DNA of 64,000 nt, taken from Beijerinckiaceae bacterium. GTDB taxonomy: Bacteria > Pseudomonadota > Alphaproteobacteria > Rhizobiales > Beijerinckiaceae. Below the pieces are notes generated by a model, which made no database searches, was not told the DNA's origin, and saw only the letters and a list, made by a program, of their open reading frames with translations. The stretch covers positions 1 to 64,000 of the forward strand of contig CANGBX010000003.1 in assembly GCA_947452455.1 (NCBI GenBank). Reading direction: 5' to 3'. A program made the translations under genes and the position numbers. Below, in pieces: positions 1-9,114 of the stretch. Position 1 is the stretch's first letter. Each line of letters starts with the position of its first letter.

Positions 1-541
1 AATCAAAGCGAATGGTGTTCGAAAACGTGACCGTCGATAGTCTCTTTGCGGACCATGCCTCACAGCACAGCCCTCGCAAGGACACCGCCGTCCACGTTTC
101 TCTTTCTTCCGATTTACATGTCAAACAGCGTGGCAACGTCTATTTCAGCGACACAAAATCTTCTGCCTGGCTTTTGGCCAGGAGGCCATGAACGAAGTCA
201 AAGCGAGAAGACAAGCGCCACTGAACCGCTGCCCGAGAGGCAACGTCGTCGCCGGTGGCGGGTATATAGTTTGGACAGAGCTCGAGTGTCAACAGCCGTT
301 TCGCAAAAAGTTCAAAAAACTTCCCGCATTGAAAAAGTGCCCAGAAATCGGCCCTCTCCCACCTATGGTTAAAACGCAAGCAATCATAATTTCCGCCGCA
401 ATTGCGCCATTTTCTATCCACGTCTATCGGCGAATACTTGTCCCCATCCCGCCCCGCGATTGACGCGCGCAGTCGGGATGGGCATGGTCGAGCATCGCCG
501 GAACGGGCCTGCCCGCCCTCCACCAAGGAATGCCTGACCGC
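1..541. other. Gene-poor left edge upstream of the M23 peptidase
   Basis: I see no convincing gene here. One plus-strand frame is open from the left edge to a TGA at 189-191 (possible ATG at 12, about 59 residues), but it resembles no family I know and has no clear ribosome-binding site. It could be the tail of a gene starting outside the window or simply noncoding. The part nearest 542 presumably carries the promoter of the peptidase gene; no promoter with good spacing was recognised. Confidence 0.4.
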
Positions 542-2569
542 ATGGCCGTTCGCCGTTTCACATTCAAAAGCCGCCGGGACAGGCGCGCCGAGGTCCCCGA
601 CCTTGGCCTTGCGCCCCCGATCGAGGCTGATGGCGCGGAGCATTCAGCCATTGAGCGCCGCCGCGTCTCCTTGCGCTGGCTATTAGGCACTGTGCTGACC
701 GGTTTTGCCGGCATGAGCCTGATTGGCGCAGCCATTTATGCCGCTTTTGACCGGGAATCGCGCTTTGCCGAGGCCCCCGTGGCCGCCGGACCCCAGCGCC
801 GCGAGACCTCGACCGATGGCTTCGTCAATCCCGGCAAGGGCGACCGTCTGGTCAAACGGGTCGATATTGCGGCCGGAAAACAGAGCTTTAAGACCCCAAC
901 GACCATTGCGGTGGGCGACCGCGAAGTGGTTCGCGTCAAAGGCTTTACCCGCGTCGCCACCAATCTGGTGGTCTCCAGCGTCGGCTTTTCGGAAGATGTG
1001 CCAAGCTTCAATCCGCTGCGCCTGCTGTCAGATGCGCGCAATGAAAACGGCCCCGCCGCCGCTCCAACAGATACGTTTCTGATCCGGGATGATGCGGAAA
1101 TCTCCTTCATCACCAAGGATATAGCTGGCCTAGCCCTGCCCGAGAGCGGCCCATCCCTGAGTTTGGATGAAATCCAGGCCCAGATCCAAGAGCATTTGCG
1201 CAATTCGACAGTCTCGGCCGGTCAGCGCCCACTGGCGCTCCCCCCGCAGCTGCTCCTGATGCGCACCAGCCGCGCCACGCTCGACCCGACGGGCGGGCTC
1301 ACCTATGGCGCCCCAGGCAGCCCGATGATGGCGCCCTTCTCATCCATTGAAGTGCGCATGGTGCCAGAAAATGTCACCGATGTGCCCCGCTCGCCCCCCG
1401 CCACAGCGGGACAGAATGAGCGGCTGATCCTCATCCGCCGAAATGAATCTCTGGAAGATGCGCTGCGCATTGCGGGCGTCATCCGCGAGCATATCCCGCG
1501 CATCGTCACCGCACTGGGCAATCAAGCGCGCAATTTGAGCGAAGGGCAGAAGGTTGCCTTGCTGCTGGATGACCTCGACGGCACGGGCCGCACCGGACAA
1601 GTGGCGCGCGTGACAATCTATGTCGACGACACGCCCAGCACGACCATCGCGGCGAATGATTCAGGCGCCTATGTGTCGGTTGCACGCGTCGATGACGGCG
1701 CGAAAGCCGCGAAGAAATCCTCGGCCGATGACGATGATGATGAAGATGAAGATACAGGCGGAATGCGCCTGTATAATTCGCTTTATGAAACGGCATTGAA
1801 GCAGGAAATGCCGAAAAATCTCATCGCCGATCTGGTCCGTGTCTTTGCCAATGATGTGGACTTCCAACGTCCCGTTGCAGCCGGAGATAATTTCGAAGCC
1901 TTTTATGAAGACAGCGATGATGGCGAGCGCAGTGACTTGCTCTATGCCTCGATCACAACACGCAATGATACCTATCGCTATTATCGCTACATCGCACCGG
2001 ATGATAATACGCTCGATTATTATGATGAGAATGGCCGCTCGACGCGTAAATTTCTAATCCGCAAACCCATTGCCAATGGTGAGCAGCGCTCGACCTTCGG
2101 CATGCGCCGCCACCCAATTTTGCGCTATACGCGCATGCACACCGGCGTTGATTGGTCCGGACCCATCGGCACGCCGATTTTTGCCGCCGGCAATGGCGTG
2201 ATCATCAAGTCAGGCCGTGAATCGGGTTATGGCAATCGCATCGAAATCCAGCATCCGAACGGCTATGTCACGACCTATAACCACATGTCGGGCTTTGCGC
2301 GCGGCATGAATGAAGGTGCGCGTGTGCGCCAGGGCCAAGTCGTCGGCTATCTCGGGATGACGGGCCTCGCGACAGGCCCGCATCTGCATTATGAAGTGAT
2401 CGTCAACGGGCATTTTGTCGATCCGCTGCGCGTGAAACTCGCGCGCACACGCGAGCTCGACAATCGCATGCTCACATCTTTCAAGAAAGAACGTGACCGG
2501 ATCGACGGGCTGATCGCCAAAGCTCCCAATGCCACGCGCGTGGCCTCACGCGCGGGCGTTCAGCGTTGA
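542..2569 (+). CDS. M23 family metallopeptidase, membrane-anchored (MepM-like)
   Basis: Predicted zinc endopeptidase that cuts peptide cross-links in peptidoglycan in the periplasm. About 675 residues: a basic cytoplasmic N-terminus, one membrane segment at about residues 46-69, a long periplasmic middle part with an Asp/Glu-rich stretch, and a C-terminal LytM/M23 domain. The zinc motif is intact: His533 and Asp537 in HTGVD, and His614/His616 in HLHYE, so unlike EnvC this copy should be catalytic. An ATG at 530 touches the AAGGA at 525-529; the ATG at 542 has workable spacing, so I prefer it. The TGA overlaps the TTG start of the next gene, which suggests co-transcription. Substrate specificity is inferred from the family only. 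Confidence 0.88.
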   Translation: MAVRRFTFKSRRDRRAEVPDLGLAPPIEADGAEHSAIERRRVSLRWLLGTVLTGFAGMSLIGAAIYAAFDRESRFAEAPVAAGPQRRETSTDGFVNPGKGDRLVKRVDIAAGKQSFKTPTTIAVGDREVVRVKGFTRVATNLVVSSVGFSEDVPSFNPLRLLSDARNENGPAAAPTDTFLIRDDAEISFITKDIAGLALPESGPSLSLDEIQAQIQEHLRNSTVSAGQRPLALPPQLLLMRTSRATLDPTGGLTYGAPGSPMMAPFSSIEVRMVPENVTDVPRSPPATAGQNERLILIRRNESLEDALRIAGVIREHIPRIVTALGNQARNLSEGQKVALLLDDLDGTGRTGQVARVTIYVDDTPSTTIAANDSGAYVSVARVDDGAKAAKKSSADDDDDEDEDTGGMRLYNSLYETALKQEMPKNLIADLVRVFANDVDFQRPVAAGDNFEAFYEDSDDGERSDLLYASITTRNDTYRYYRYIAPDDNTLDYYDENGRSTRKFLIRKPIANGEQRSTFGMRRHPILRYTRMHTGVDWSGPIGTPIFAAGNGVIIKSGRESGYGNRIEIQHPNGYVTTYNHMSGFARGMNEGARVRQGQVVGYLGMTGLATGPHLHYEVIVNGHFVDPLRVKLARTRELDNRMLTSFKKERDRIDGLIAKAPNATRVASRAGVQR

Positions 2570-3489
2570 GCGAACTGCTTTCAGTTAATCTGCCTATTTT
2601 CATCCTCATTGCCATTGGCTATGCAGCGGCACATTTCCGCCTCTTGGACAAGCAGGCTGGTGAAGGCGTTTCCGATTACGTCTTCTTCATCGCCACACCC
2701 GCGCTTGTTTTGAAAACAATGGCGGCCGCCAAATTTCTTGATGCACAACCCTGGGGTTATTGGGGCGCTTATTTCATCGGGGTCGCGCTCGTCTGGGCAC
2801 TCGCTATGTGGCTGGACTTACGCCTACATGGAAAATCCTATTCGGAAAGTGTGATTGCGGGCTTTTCTGCCGGACAATCCAACACCGTGCTGGTCGGCAT
2901 TCCCGTGATCCTCAAAGCTTTTGGTGAAGCGGGCGCCGTGCCGCTCTTTTTACTGATCGCCGTGCATCTGCCCGTCAATCTGACCGTTGCGACCTTTCTA
3001 TTCGAAGGACGTAAAGGTTTACACTGGACGCAAATCGGCAAGCAGCTTGCGCTTCATCCCATGACTTTGGCACTGGTGACCGGCCTTTTGCTGCGCGCGG
3101 TTGATATGCCCCCATCCGGCCCCGTTAAAACAGTTGTCGATTTTCTTGCTGACACAACCATTCCCTGCGCGCTTGTTGCTATGGGCCTTGCGCTTCACCA
3201 TTACGGAATCAAAACACCTCTTAAGCAAACCGGACCGGTGATTGCCCTCAAATTGATTGTGCATCCGGCGATTGTTTACGTGCTCGCATATCATGTCTTC
3301 AACATGCCGAAAGTCTGGTCAGGCGTGGCCGTGCTGTTCGCGGCCATGCCGACAGGCATCAATGCCTTTCTCTTTGCCGCGCGCTATCGAACAGGTGAAG
3401 CTTTGGCCTCGAGCGCCATTGCGCTTTCAACAGCGCTCGCCTTGTTCAGCACTTTCTTCTGGCTCTGGATTCTGGGGCTTAGCCCATGA
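2566..3489 (+). CDS. AEC (auxin efflux carrier) family transporter
   Basis: Inner-membrane transporter of the AEC/Mem_trans family, 307 residues and about ten hydrophobic segments, with the family's two-halves layout around a less hydrophobic centre. These carriers move small organic anions such as malate or malonate; the substrate here cannot be read from sequence. The start is a TTG at 2566 that overlaps the TGA of the M23 gene (TTGA), a translational-coupling arrangement. The stop overlaps the ATG of the next transporter (ATGA). An internal ATG is possible, but the first membrane segment begins within ten residues of the TTG. Confidence 0.83.
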   Translation: MSELLSVNLPIFILIAIGYAAAHFRLLDKQAGEGVSDYVFFIATPALVLKTMAAAKFLDAQPWGYWGAYFIGVALVWALAMWLDLRLHGKSYSESVIAGFSAGQSNTVLVGIPVILKAFGEAGAVPLFLLIAVHLPVNLTVATFLFEGRKGLHWTQIGKQLALHPMTLALVTGLLLRAVDMPPSGPVKTVVDFLADTTIPCALVAMGLALHHYGIKTPLKQTGPVIALKLIVHPAIVYVLAYHVFNMPKVWSGVAVLFAAMPTGINAFLFAARYRTGEALASSAIALSTALALFSTFFWLWILGLSP

Positions 3490-4682
3490 GCGCAGATGAC
3501 GCGAAAATTGCGCGCGGCACGCCGGAATTCCGCAAGGCAAGCTTTGCGCTCTTTCTCGCGGGCTTTGCCACTTTTGCTGTGCTGTACACGGCGCAGCCTT
3601 TGCTGCCGATTTTCGCGCAAGAATTTTCTGTGAGCCCCGCAGAAAGCTCGCTCGCTTTATCGCTCTCCACCGCCTCGCTCGCTCTGGCCATTCTTCTCGC
3701 TGCCGTTCTGTCTGAGGGCGTTGGGCGACGCGGGCTGATGTTCGTGTCGATGATTGCCGCCTCGCTCGCCACATTGGCGGCGGCAATTGCGCCCGACTGG
3801 CACATGCTTCTGGCCCTGCGCACCATCACCGGCTTTTTGCTCGGCGGCGTGCCAGCCATTGCCATGACATGGCTCGCTGAGGAAATGGAGCCGCGCTCCA
3901 TGGCGCACACGATGGGGCTCTATGTAGCGGGCACGGCTTTTGGCGGCATGTCGGGGCGTGTTGGCACAGGCGTCCTGGCCGATGTTTTTGGTTGGCGCTG
4001 GGCGATGGGCACAACCGGGACCATCTGCCTGCTGGCAGCCCTCGGGTTTATTCTTCTGCTGCCGCGCTCACGCCATTTTGCGCGCTCTGCACAAACGGGT
4101 TTGCGCTTTCACATGCGCGCTTTCAAAAGCCATCTCACCTCAAAGGGCCTGCCCTTTGTCTATCTCATCGCCTTTACGGGCATGGGCGCCTTCATCACCA
4201 TTTTCAATTATGTGAGTTTCCGGCTGGTGGATGCGCCTTATGGTTTAAGCCAAGGCGCAATCGGCCTCATCTTCCTCGTCTATATTTTCGGGATTGCTTC
4301 GTCGTCTTTCGCAGGGCCTTTGGTCGAGCGCTTCGGGCGGCGGCGTGTTTTGCCTGCGGGTCTTGCCATTATGATGAGCGGCATTGCGCTCACTCTGGCA
4401 ACACCTTTGCCGCTCGTCATCGGCGGCATCGTGATCCTCGCCTTCGGCTTTTTTCTGTCGCATTCCATCGCCAGCTCAACCATCGGCCTGCTGGCAAAAG
4501 ATGCGAAGGGCCATGCCTCATCGCTGTATCATCTGATCTATTATCTCGGCTCGAGTTTGGCTGGCTGGATCGGCGGCTGGTTTTATGCAGCAGGCCATTG
4601 GCCCGCTGTGGTTGCCTTCACACTCATTATGCTGGCAGCCGCATTTGCCTCGGCGCTGCGCATCAACCGGCTCGTCAGCTAA
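3486..4682 (+). CDS. MFS transporter (YnfM-like)
   Basis: Major facilitator superfamily permease, 398 residues and about 12 membrane segments, with the loop 2-3 type motif around EGVGRRG and its second-half copy LVERFGRRRV. It looks closest to YnfM-type efflux permeases, so drug or metabolite export is plausible but the substrate is unknown. The ATG overlaps the preceding stop by four bases, making a three-gene chain of peptidase, AEC carrier and MFS. The 3' end overlaps the convergent gluQ gene by 8 bp, so the two transcripts run into each other without an obvious terminator. Confidence 0.85.
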   Translation: MSADDAKIARGTPEFRKASFALFLAGFATFAVLYTAQPLLPIFAQEFSVSPAESSLALSLSTASLALAILLAAVLSEGVGRRGLMFVSMIAASLATLAAAIAPDWHMLLALRTITGFLLGGVPAIAMTWLAEEMEPRSMAHTMGLYVAGTAFGGMSGRVGTGVLADVFGWRWAMGTTGTICLLAALGFILLLPRSRHFARSAQTGLRFHMRAFKSHLTSKGLPFVYLIAFTGMGAFITIFNYVSFRLVDAPYGLSQGAIGLIFLVYIFGIASSSFAGPLVERFGRRRVLPAGLAIMMSGIALTLATPLPLVIGGIVILAFGFFLSHSIASSTIGLLAKDAKGHASSLYHLIYYLGSSLAGWIGGWFYAAGHWPAVVAFTLIMLAAAFASALRINRLVS

Positions 4683-5592
4683 AGCCCAGACGTTTGCGCA
4701 CATCTTGCGCGGTGATGCCTTCTTCACGCAGAGCGCGCAAAGATTTGGCGCGCGTGCTTTTCGAGAGTTTCTGGCCTGCCGGATCGCGCAGCAAATCATG
4801 ATGGTGATAGCGCGGCATGGGCAGATCAAAAATTTCCTGCAACAGACGATGCAGACTTGTGGCCTCAAACAAATCTTGACCGCGCACAATATCTGTCACG
4901 CCTTGGCGCGCATCATCCACGACAACAGAAATATGATAACTCGTTGGAATATCCTTGCGCGCCAGCACGCAATCACCCCAGTTTGACGGGTCGGCATGAA
5001 CATCGCGCGCATCTTCGCCTTCGCCATATTCGGACCAACCCAGCAAATGACCAACCTGACTGGCAGCTTGCGGCATATCGATCCGCAGAGCGGCATGTTG
5101 ACCAGATGCAAGACGGCGCGCGCGTTCCCCCTCGGGGAGAGGGCGACAAATGCCCGGATAAATCGGACCGCCATCGGGATCATGCGACCAGTCACGCCGC
5201 TCCGTCACCACGCGTGAAATCTCGAGCCGCGAGCAGAAGCACGAATAGAGGAGGCCACGCTCCTGCAAATGCTCCACCGCTTTCGAATAGGCCGAGAAAT
5301 GTTCGGACTGGCGCAGCACGGGCTCTTCCCATGTCAGGCCCAACCATTCCAAATCCTCATAGATGGCTTGCTCATATTCGGGTCGGCAGCGCTCCGTATC
5401 AATATCTTCGATGCGCAAGAGAAAGCGCCCGTCCGTGCGCCGCGCCATCTCGAAATTGCGCAAAGCGGAATAAGCATGGCCTATATGCAGAAAGCCATTG
5501 GGCGATGGCGCAAAGCGAAAGACGCGGCGCAGGTCATCCTTGGGCGCAAGCGCCCCCACATCCACCGGCCCTGTGCGATATTGCGAGTTCAT
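4675..5592 (-). CDS. gluQ: Glutamyl-Q tRNA(Asp) synthetase
   Basis: Attaches glutamate to the queuosine base of tRNA(Asp), a late anticodon-loop modification; it is a truncated glutamyl-tRNA synthetase without the anticodon-binding domain. At 305 residues it matches the paralogue and is too short for GltX. Class I signatures are present: HIGH at residues 36-39 inside FAPSPNGFLHIGH, and KLSKS at about 275-279. Cysteines near CFC and GIC fit the zinc site of this family. It stands alone, convergent with the MFS gene, and its ATG at 5592 lies opposite the esterase gene with about 120 bp between. Confidence 0.93.
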   Translation of the reverse strand: MNSQYRTGPVDVGALAPKDDLRRVFRFAPSPNGFLHIGHAYSALRNFEMARRTDGRFLLRIEDIDTERCRPEYEQAIYEDLEWLGLTWEEPVLRQSEHFSAYSKAVEHLQERGLLYSCFCSRLEISRVVTERRDWSHDPDGGPIYPGICRPLPEGERARRLASGQHAALRIDMPQAASQVGHLLGWSEYGEGEDARDVHADPSNWGDCVLARKDIPTSYHISVVVDDARQGVTDIVRGQDLFEATSLHRLLQEIFDLPMPRYHHHDLLRDPAGQKLSKSTRAKSLRALREEGITAQDVRKRLGFS

Positions 5593-5714
5593 ACCCTATC
5601 CTAATGCATTTTTGAGCGTTTCGTTGCATCCCAATAACAAGGCTTGACGAAAAGCCACCTGAGCAGGCAAGCCTTGCCGCAAGCTCAACAGTCGCCAGCC
5701 GCAGGAGAGATGAT

Positions 5715-6395
5715 TTGGCCACCCCCATTGACGGACCGCGTCTCAATCCGCGCAGCGGCAAAGCCCAGCAACTCGTTGTCTTCCTGCATGGCTATGGCGC
5801 GGACGGGAATGATCTCATCGAAATCGGCCAGCAATGGCAAAGCGTTTTGCCGGAAGCGGCCTTTGTCTCGCCCCATGCGCCTGAGCGCTGCATGCAATCA
5901 CCTCAAGGGCGCCAATGGTTTCCCCTGACCATGCGCGACCCTGACGAGCGCTGGCGTGGCGTGACCGCTGCGCGCCCTTCGCTGGATGCTTTTCTGGATG
6001 CGGAGCTCGCGCGCCATGGTCTTGATGACTCGCGTCTTGCCTTGGTCGGATTCAGCCAGGGAACAATGATGGCTCTGCATGTGGGCCTGCGCCGCAAACT
6101 GGCGCCTGCCGCCATTGTCGGCTTTTCGGGCGTCTTGGTTGGTCCTGAACATTTGAATGAAGCAACAGCGCGCAACGCCAAAGGTGAAACACCACCTGTG
6201 TTGCTCATTCACGGCGACCGCGATGATGTCATTTCGCCGGAAGCTTTGTTCATGTCATCAGCCGCTTTGGGCGAAGCGCAGATTCCCTGCCAATGGCATC
6301 TCTCATCGGGCATTGGTCACGGCATTGATGGGCCGGGCCTGATGCACAGCGGGTTGTTTCTCGCCAATGCTTTCGGGATGAAGTTCCCGCGCTAA
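5715..6395 (+). CDS. Alpha/beta hydrolase, phospholipase/carboxylesterase family
   Basis: Small serine esterase of the acyl-protein thioesterase/carboxylesterase type, 226 residues, probably cytosolic as no signal peptide is seen. The nucleophile is Ser114 in GFSQG; the oxyanion region is FLHGYGADGND (residues 23-33); a HGDRDD acid segment and His202 in GIGHG complete a triad. The start is TTG at 5715, supported by AGGAGA at 5703-5708; no upstream ATG fits. The stop overlaps the convergent methyltransferase gene by four bases. The natural substrate is unknown. Confidence 0.88.
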   Translation: MATPIDGPRLNPRSGKAQQLVVFLHGYGADGNDLIEIGQQWQSVLPEAAFVSPHAPERCMQSPQGRQWFPLTMRDPDERWRGVTAARPSLDAFLDAELARHGLDDSRLALVGFSQGTMMALHVGLRRKLAPAAIVGFSGVLVGPEHLNEATARNAKGETPPVLLIHGDRDDVISPEALFMSSAALGEAQIPCQWHLSSGIGHGIDGPGLMHSGLFLANAFGMKFPR

Positions 6396-7153
6396 AAATC
6401 GCGCGTGGGAAGATCCGACGTCATCGGCTGCACGGGCGATGGCGCTAGCGCTGGCTCTAACTGTGGCAAGCGGCGGCGCTGGCGGCGCAATGCCACGGGG
6501 CGATAAAGCTGTTTGGTGGCTTCAACCAGATGAAGCCCCGCACCCGGCAGGCCAAGCCGCGAACCCAAAGCCTCAAATGCCGGCTCTGCCGACAGAAGAT
6601 AGCGGCGCGCAAAGGGCGGCATATACAAAGCTTCCGCCCAATGAACGGGCGAGAACAAAGTATCACGCAGCAATTCACGCAATTGGCTTTTCGAAAAGGG
6701 CTGCCCTTGCCCGAAAGGTGTTGAATCTCCGCGCGCCCAGAGACCACGGCGATTGGGCACAATGACAATGAGACGCCCGCCCGGTGTCAGAATACGCCAG
6801 ATCTCCGACAAAACTTCGCGCGGCTGGTCCAATGTTTCGAGCGCATGAACAAGCAACACGCGATCCATGCAGGAATCGGGCAGCGGCAACATGGTCGTAT
6901 CAACAAGGGCCGAGGCCGAGCGGCCTTGCACAGGCCAATTCACCACGCCTTGCTCGGCGGGCATGAAAGCCAAGGTCCGCATGGCTTCATCATGCAACAT
7001 ATCGAGGAAGGGCGTGGCATAGCCAATGCCCACCACCGACAGGCCCACACAATTGTCCCACCGCTCACGCACAATCTGCGACAAGCGGCGGCGCGCCACT
7101 TGGCCAAGCGGCGTGGAATAAAAAGAGCGCAAATCGACAACATCGAGAGCCAT
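6392..7153 (-). CDS. Class I SAM-dependent methyltransferase
   Basis: 253-residue protein with a methyltransferase type 11 fold. The SAM motif I region is degenerate (VVGIGYATPFLD), but the later motifs are readable: a hydrophobic strand around LLVHALETLDQP and the post-motif ILTPGGRLIVIVPN. The substrate is unknown. The minus-strand frame stays open well upstream of 7153, but that part is antisense to gloB and lacks conserved sequence; the ATG at 7153 gives the usual N-terminus, starting just before an FYSTPLG motif. It is divergent from gloB with about 108 bp between, a shared promoter region and a pairing I recall from other Hyphomicrobiales. Confidence 0.82.
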   Translation of the reverse strand: MALDVVDLRSFYSTPLGQVARRRLSQIVRERWDNCVGLSVVGIGYATPFLDMLHDEAMRTLAFMPAEQGVVNWPVQGRSASALVDTTMLPLPDSCMDRVLLVHALETLDQPREVLSEIWRILTPGGRLIVIVPNRRGLWARGDSTPFGQGQPFSKSQLRELLRDTLFSPVHWAEALYMPPFARRYLLSAEPAFEALGSRLGLPGAGLHLVEATKQLYRPVALRRQRRRLPQLEPALAPSPVQPMTSDLPTRDF

Positions 7154-7261
7154 GTGCCCTATCTGACACAAGAGCGGGGCAAGAGCCAAATCTTGCCCCG
7201 CCCGTTTGACCGGAGACGAGGGCTTGGCTAGCGTCCGGGCCAACACGGATAAAGGGTTCAC

Positions 7262-8002
7262 ATGAGCGCGGACGTTCTTCAATTCCTCTGCCGCAGCGAT
7301 AATTTCGGACTGCTTCTGCATGATGCGGCAAGCGGGGCGACGGCTGCCATTGATGTGCCCGATGCCGCCCCCTATCTCGCCGCGCTCAAGCAGCGCGGCT
7401 GGACACTGACCGATATTCTCATCACCCACCGCCATGGCGACCATATTGATGGCGTACCGGAACTGCGCGCGCAATTTCCGCAAGCCAAGCTGCATATTCC
7501 AGCCGCGGAAGCCGAGCGCATCGAGGCCGTCACAGGCCAAGCTCATGCGCATTTGCGCGAAGGTGATGGCGTGCGTGTCGGCACGCTGATGGGCGCGGTC
7601 ATCGAGACACCGGGCCATACGCTCGGCCATATCGCCTATCACTTTGCCAAAGAACATTTGCTCTTTGCAGGCGACACATTGTTTTCGCTGGGTTGCGGGC
7701 GCGTGTTTGAAGGCACAATGGAACAGATGTGGCGCTCGCTGCGCAAACTCGCGAGCCTGCCGCCCGAAACACGGCTGTGGTGCGGGCATGAATATACGCA
7801 AGCCAACGGTCGCTTCGCACTCAGCGCTGATCCCGACAATGGCGAACTGCAAGCACGGATGAATGAAGTTGATGCATTGCGCCTGCAAGGCGCTTTCACA
7901 TTGCCGGTGACTTTGAAACAGGAATTGGCGACCAATCCCTTTTTACGCGCTGGCAATGTGGCGACATTTGCCGATCTGCGCGAACGCAAAAACAAGGCCT
8001 GA
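7262..8002 (+). CDS. gloB: Hydroxyacylglutathione hydrolase (glyoxalase II)
   Basis: Second enzyme of the glutathione-dependent glyoxalase pathway: hydrolyses S-lactoylglutathione to lactate and glutathione in methylglyoxal detoxification. 246 residues, close to the family norm. The binuclear metal motif THRHGDH is at residues 55-61, followed by GHTLGH and by FAGDTLFSLGCGR, which are diagnostic for GloB among metallo-beta-lactamase-fold enzymes. A C-terminal HAGH domain follows, with conserved NPFLR near the end. The cupin gene starts five bases after the stop, so the two are probably co-transcribed. Confidence 0.94.
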   Translation: MSADVLQFLCRSDNFGLLLHDAASGATAAIDVPDAAPYLAALKQRGWTLTDILITHRHGDHIDGVPELRAQFPQAKLHIPAAEAERIEAVTGQAHAHLREGDGVRVGTLMGAVIETPGHTLGHIAYHFAKEHLLFAGDTLFSLGCGRVFEGTMEQMWRSLRKLASLPPETRLWCGHEYTQANGRFALSADPDNGELQARMNEVDALRLQGAFTLPVTLKQELATNPFLRAGNVATFADLRERKNKA

Positions 8003-8007
8003 GACCG

Positions 8008-8463
8008 ATGGCACAACTTTACCAGCACGGCAGTCAATCAGCAGATGCCATTATCAAAAAGCTTGAGCTGAAACCACATCCGGAAGGTGGCTTTTATCGC
8101 GAGACATTCCGCGATGCGCAAAAAGATGCGCGGGGGCGCTCTGTATCTTCACTCATTTATTTTTTGCTGGGTGCTGGCGATGTCTCGGATTGGCACCGTG
8201 TCGATGCGACCGAAATCTGGCATTATTATGCGGGCGCACCGCTTGTGCTCACCCAATCGCCCAACGGGCATGATGCCTTTGCATTGCACTTGGGGCCCGA
8301 TGTGCTGGCAGGCCAACATCCGCAAATTGTTGTGCCAGCCAACCATTGGCAAACAGCGACGAGCCTTGGCGCCTGGACATTGGTTGGCTGCACTGTGGCT
8401 CCGGCTTTTGATTTTGCCGGATTTGAATTGGCACCACCTGATTGGCGTCCCACGCCGCGCTGA
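8008..8463 (+). CDS. Cupin domain protein, DUF985 family
   Basis: 151 residues matching the DUF985 (Cupin_5) family: LELKPHPEGGFYRET at the N-terminus, then SLIYFLL, WHRVDATEIWHYYAG and a C-terminal LVGCTVAPAFDFAGFEL. The single-domain cupin barrel suggests binding of a small ligand or a metal, but no function is established for these proteins. It follows gloB by five bases and is closed by a strong bidirectional hairpin terminator, so it is the last gene of a gloB-cupin unit. Confidence 0.87.
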   Translation: MAQLYQHGSQSADAIIKKLELKPHPEGGFYRETFRDAQKDARGRSVSSLIYFLLGAGDVSDWHRVDATEIWHYYAGAPLVLTQSPNGHDAFALHLGPDVLAGQHPQIVVPANHWQTATSLGAWTLVGCTVAPAFDFAGFELAPPDWRPTPR

Positions 8464-8470
8464 CAATAAA

Positions 8471-8499
8471 AAAGCCGCTCACAAGAGCGGCTTTCTTTT
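8471..8499. terminator. Bidirectional intrinsic terminator between cupin and phaR
   Basis: A perfect 10-bp stem (AAAGCCGCTC at 8471-8480 with GAGCGGCTTT at 8485-8494) around the loop ACAA. It is followed by TTTT on the plus strand and by a run of T on the minus strand, so it can end both the gloB-cupin and the phaR transcripts. Confidence 0.9.
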
Positions 8500-8514
8500 G
8501 ACAGATGCGCAAAT

Positions 8515-9114
8515 TTATTTGCGTGCAAGTCCGTCGATCTTGGCCTGCATATCGGCCATTTGCTTTTTCAGCGCATCGAGGTCGCCGTCTTCAACATTGG
8601 CTGCGGGCGAGCTGCCACCCTGCGCTTTGGCGGCCGCTTGTGCGGCTGCGAAAGGGTTGAACATGCTGAAGGCTTGGGAGAACATCGCCATATTGTTGCG
8701 CGCTTGCTCTTCCATCGCACCAAACAATTGCACACCGGGCAATTCCTTAGACCCCATGGCCGCTTGCATCTGGTCGCGGAACTTCTGTTGCTGATCGGTA
8801 AAATTACCAATCGAATGTTCAAGATAGCTGGGCAACAACATTTGCATGCTGTCGCCGTAGAAGCGGATCACCTGACGCAGGAAGGTGATCGGCAACAGGC
8901 TCTGCCCGTCTTTGCCTTCCTGTTCGAAAATGATCTGGGCCAGCACAGGGCGCGTGATATCGTCACCGCTCTTTGCGTCATAGACGACGAAATCCTCGCC
9001 GTTTTTGACCATAATCGCGAGATCTTCGAGCGTCACATAGGTGCTTGTTCCGGTGTTGTACAAACGCCGGTTCGCATATTTCTTGATTGTGATGGGCGCT
9101 TTTTCGTTCGTCAT
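8515..9114 (-). CDS. phaR: Polyhydroxyalkanoate synthesis repressor PhaR
   Basis: DNA- and polymer-binding regulator that represses phasin and storage genes until polyhydroxybutyrate granules form and titrate it. 199 residues. The N-terminal PHB accumulation domain is diagnostic: PITIKKYANRRLYNTG, then a TYVTLEDLA segment and two short repeats of the FYGDSMQ type. The C-terminus is Ala/Gln-rich and ends in a short helix that may form a coiled coil. The ATG at 9114 is chosen because conserved sequence begins there. It is divergent from phaA with a 302-bp control region between. Repression of phaAB is inferred, not shown. Confidence 0.94.
   Translation of the reverse strand: MTNEKAPITIKKYANRRLYNTGTSTYVTLEDLAIMVKNGEDFVVYDAKSGDDITRPVLAQIIFEQEGKDGQSLLPITFLRQVIRFYGDSMQMLLPSYLEHSIGNFTDQQQKFRDQMQAAMGSKELPGVQLFGAMEEQARNNMAMFSQAFSMFNPFAAAQAAAKAQGGSSPAANVEDGDLDALKKQMADMQAKIDGLARK

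Noticed and set aside
3992-4801. 269-residue plus-strand frame overlapping the MFS gene, possible frameshift
   Set aside because: The MFS protein is complete in its own frame; the second frame is Arg/His/Cys-rich shadow sequence.
6392-7888. Minus-strand open frame extending the methyltransferase to 498 residues
   Set aside because: The upstream 245 residues are antisense to gloB and have shadow-like composition; family similarity begins at 7153.
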